Source of the DNA: Spirogloea muscicola
Taxonomy: Eukaryota; Streptophyta; Zygnematophyceae; Spirogloeales; Spirogloeaceae
DNA length: 55,501 nt
NCBI GenBank assembly: GCA_009602725.1
Contig: WELB01000106.1
Coordinates: 217,727-273,227, forward strand
Direction: 5' to 3'
Shown here: piece by piece, positions 55,329 through 55,501 of the stretch
Numbering within the stretch: the stretch's first letter is position 1
How the letters are laid out: the number at the start of each line of letters is the position of its first letter
The notes under the pieces: model-generated
What the model was told of the DNA's origin: nothing
Databases searched by the model: none
Seen by the model: only the letters and a program-made list of their open reading frames with translations
Made by a program: the position numbers and the translations under genes

Positions 55329-55501
55329 GAAGTCGGCTCTTTATATATCAGCAGCCTCGCACTAACCCGCTGACATAGAAGAAGTGGCACTCCCAATGGG
55401 GGCAAGGGCTGCGAAAAGCCAGCCCAAAAAGAATTCACAAAGGTTCAGAGGGGCCTAAGAGCGGTGAGCAGCTACAAAGGGGCCTGAGGATGCAATGGTA
55501 A
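55329..55501. other. HDAC 5' flank with a dispersed-repeat copy
   Basis: From about 55,385 the sequence matches the dispersed repeat (GGGCTGCGAAAAGCCAGCCC, AAAAGAATTCACAAAGGTTC, AGAGGGGCCTAAGAGCGGTG) and runs to the window end. It therefore sits within about 60 bases upstream of the HDAC start codon. Confidence 0.6.

Noticed and set aside
1-55501. tRNA or rRNA genes, CRISPR arrays, bacterial operons
   Set aside because: No tRNA cloverleaf, rRNA core or regularly spaced repeats were recognised by eye, and gene structure is clearly eukaryotic.

Overview
The window is nuclear DNA from a green alga (Chlorophyta). The evidence is intron-dense genes with GT-AG splice sites, GC-rich 5' ends, several plant-lineage genes with plastid-type N-termini, and Copia and non-LTR retroelements. 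No species can be named. Exon limits quoted here were read by eye from frame continuity, splice motifs and remembered family sequences, so most are approximate.

Layout: (1) 1.1-3.5 kb, + strand: GT77-type glycosyltransferase. (2) 3.9-11.0 kb, - strand: importin-beta-like receptor of the plant SAD2-homologue type. (3) 11.4-13.7 kb: remains of a non-LTR retrotransposon interrupted by short repeats. (4) 15.0-23.4 kb, - strand: limit dextrinase/pullulanase-type starch debranching enzyme. (5) 24.1-31.2 kb: Copia LTR retrotransposon with intact 279-bp LTRs, a 5-bp target duplication and an internal inverted duplication, inserted between the divergent debranching-enzyme and channel genes. (6) 31.7-38.5 kb, + strand: MscS-like (MSL2/3-type) channel, with an unexplained antisense ORF and an undetermined base in its C-terminal half. 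(7) 38.5-41.0 kb: array of a dispersed short repeat plus microsatellite. (8) 41.2-46.8 kb, - strand: CHUP1-related proline-rich coiled-coil protein. (9) 47.4-51.3 kb: second non-LTR fragment, then a palindromic cluster of Copia-like gag/protease fragments. (10) 52.6-55.3 kb, - strand: class II histone deacetylase of the HDA14 type.

There are no operons. At least four of the six host genes (debranching enzyme, MSL channel, CHUP1-like protein, HDA14-like deacetylase) are tied to the plastid in plants by family or N-terminus; the clustering may be chance. The clearest unusual signals are rearranged transposons (two independent inverted arrangements), an abundant short dispersed repeat with a GGGCTGGCC core, and small tandem duplications lying on splice sites. 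I found no convincing wholly new biological system.
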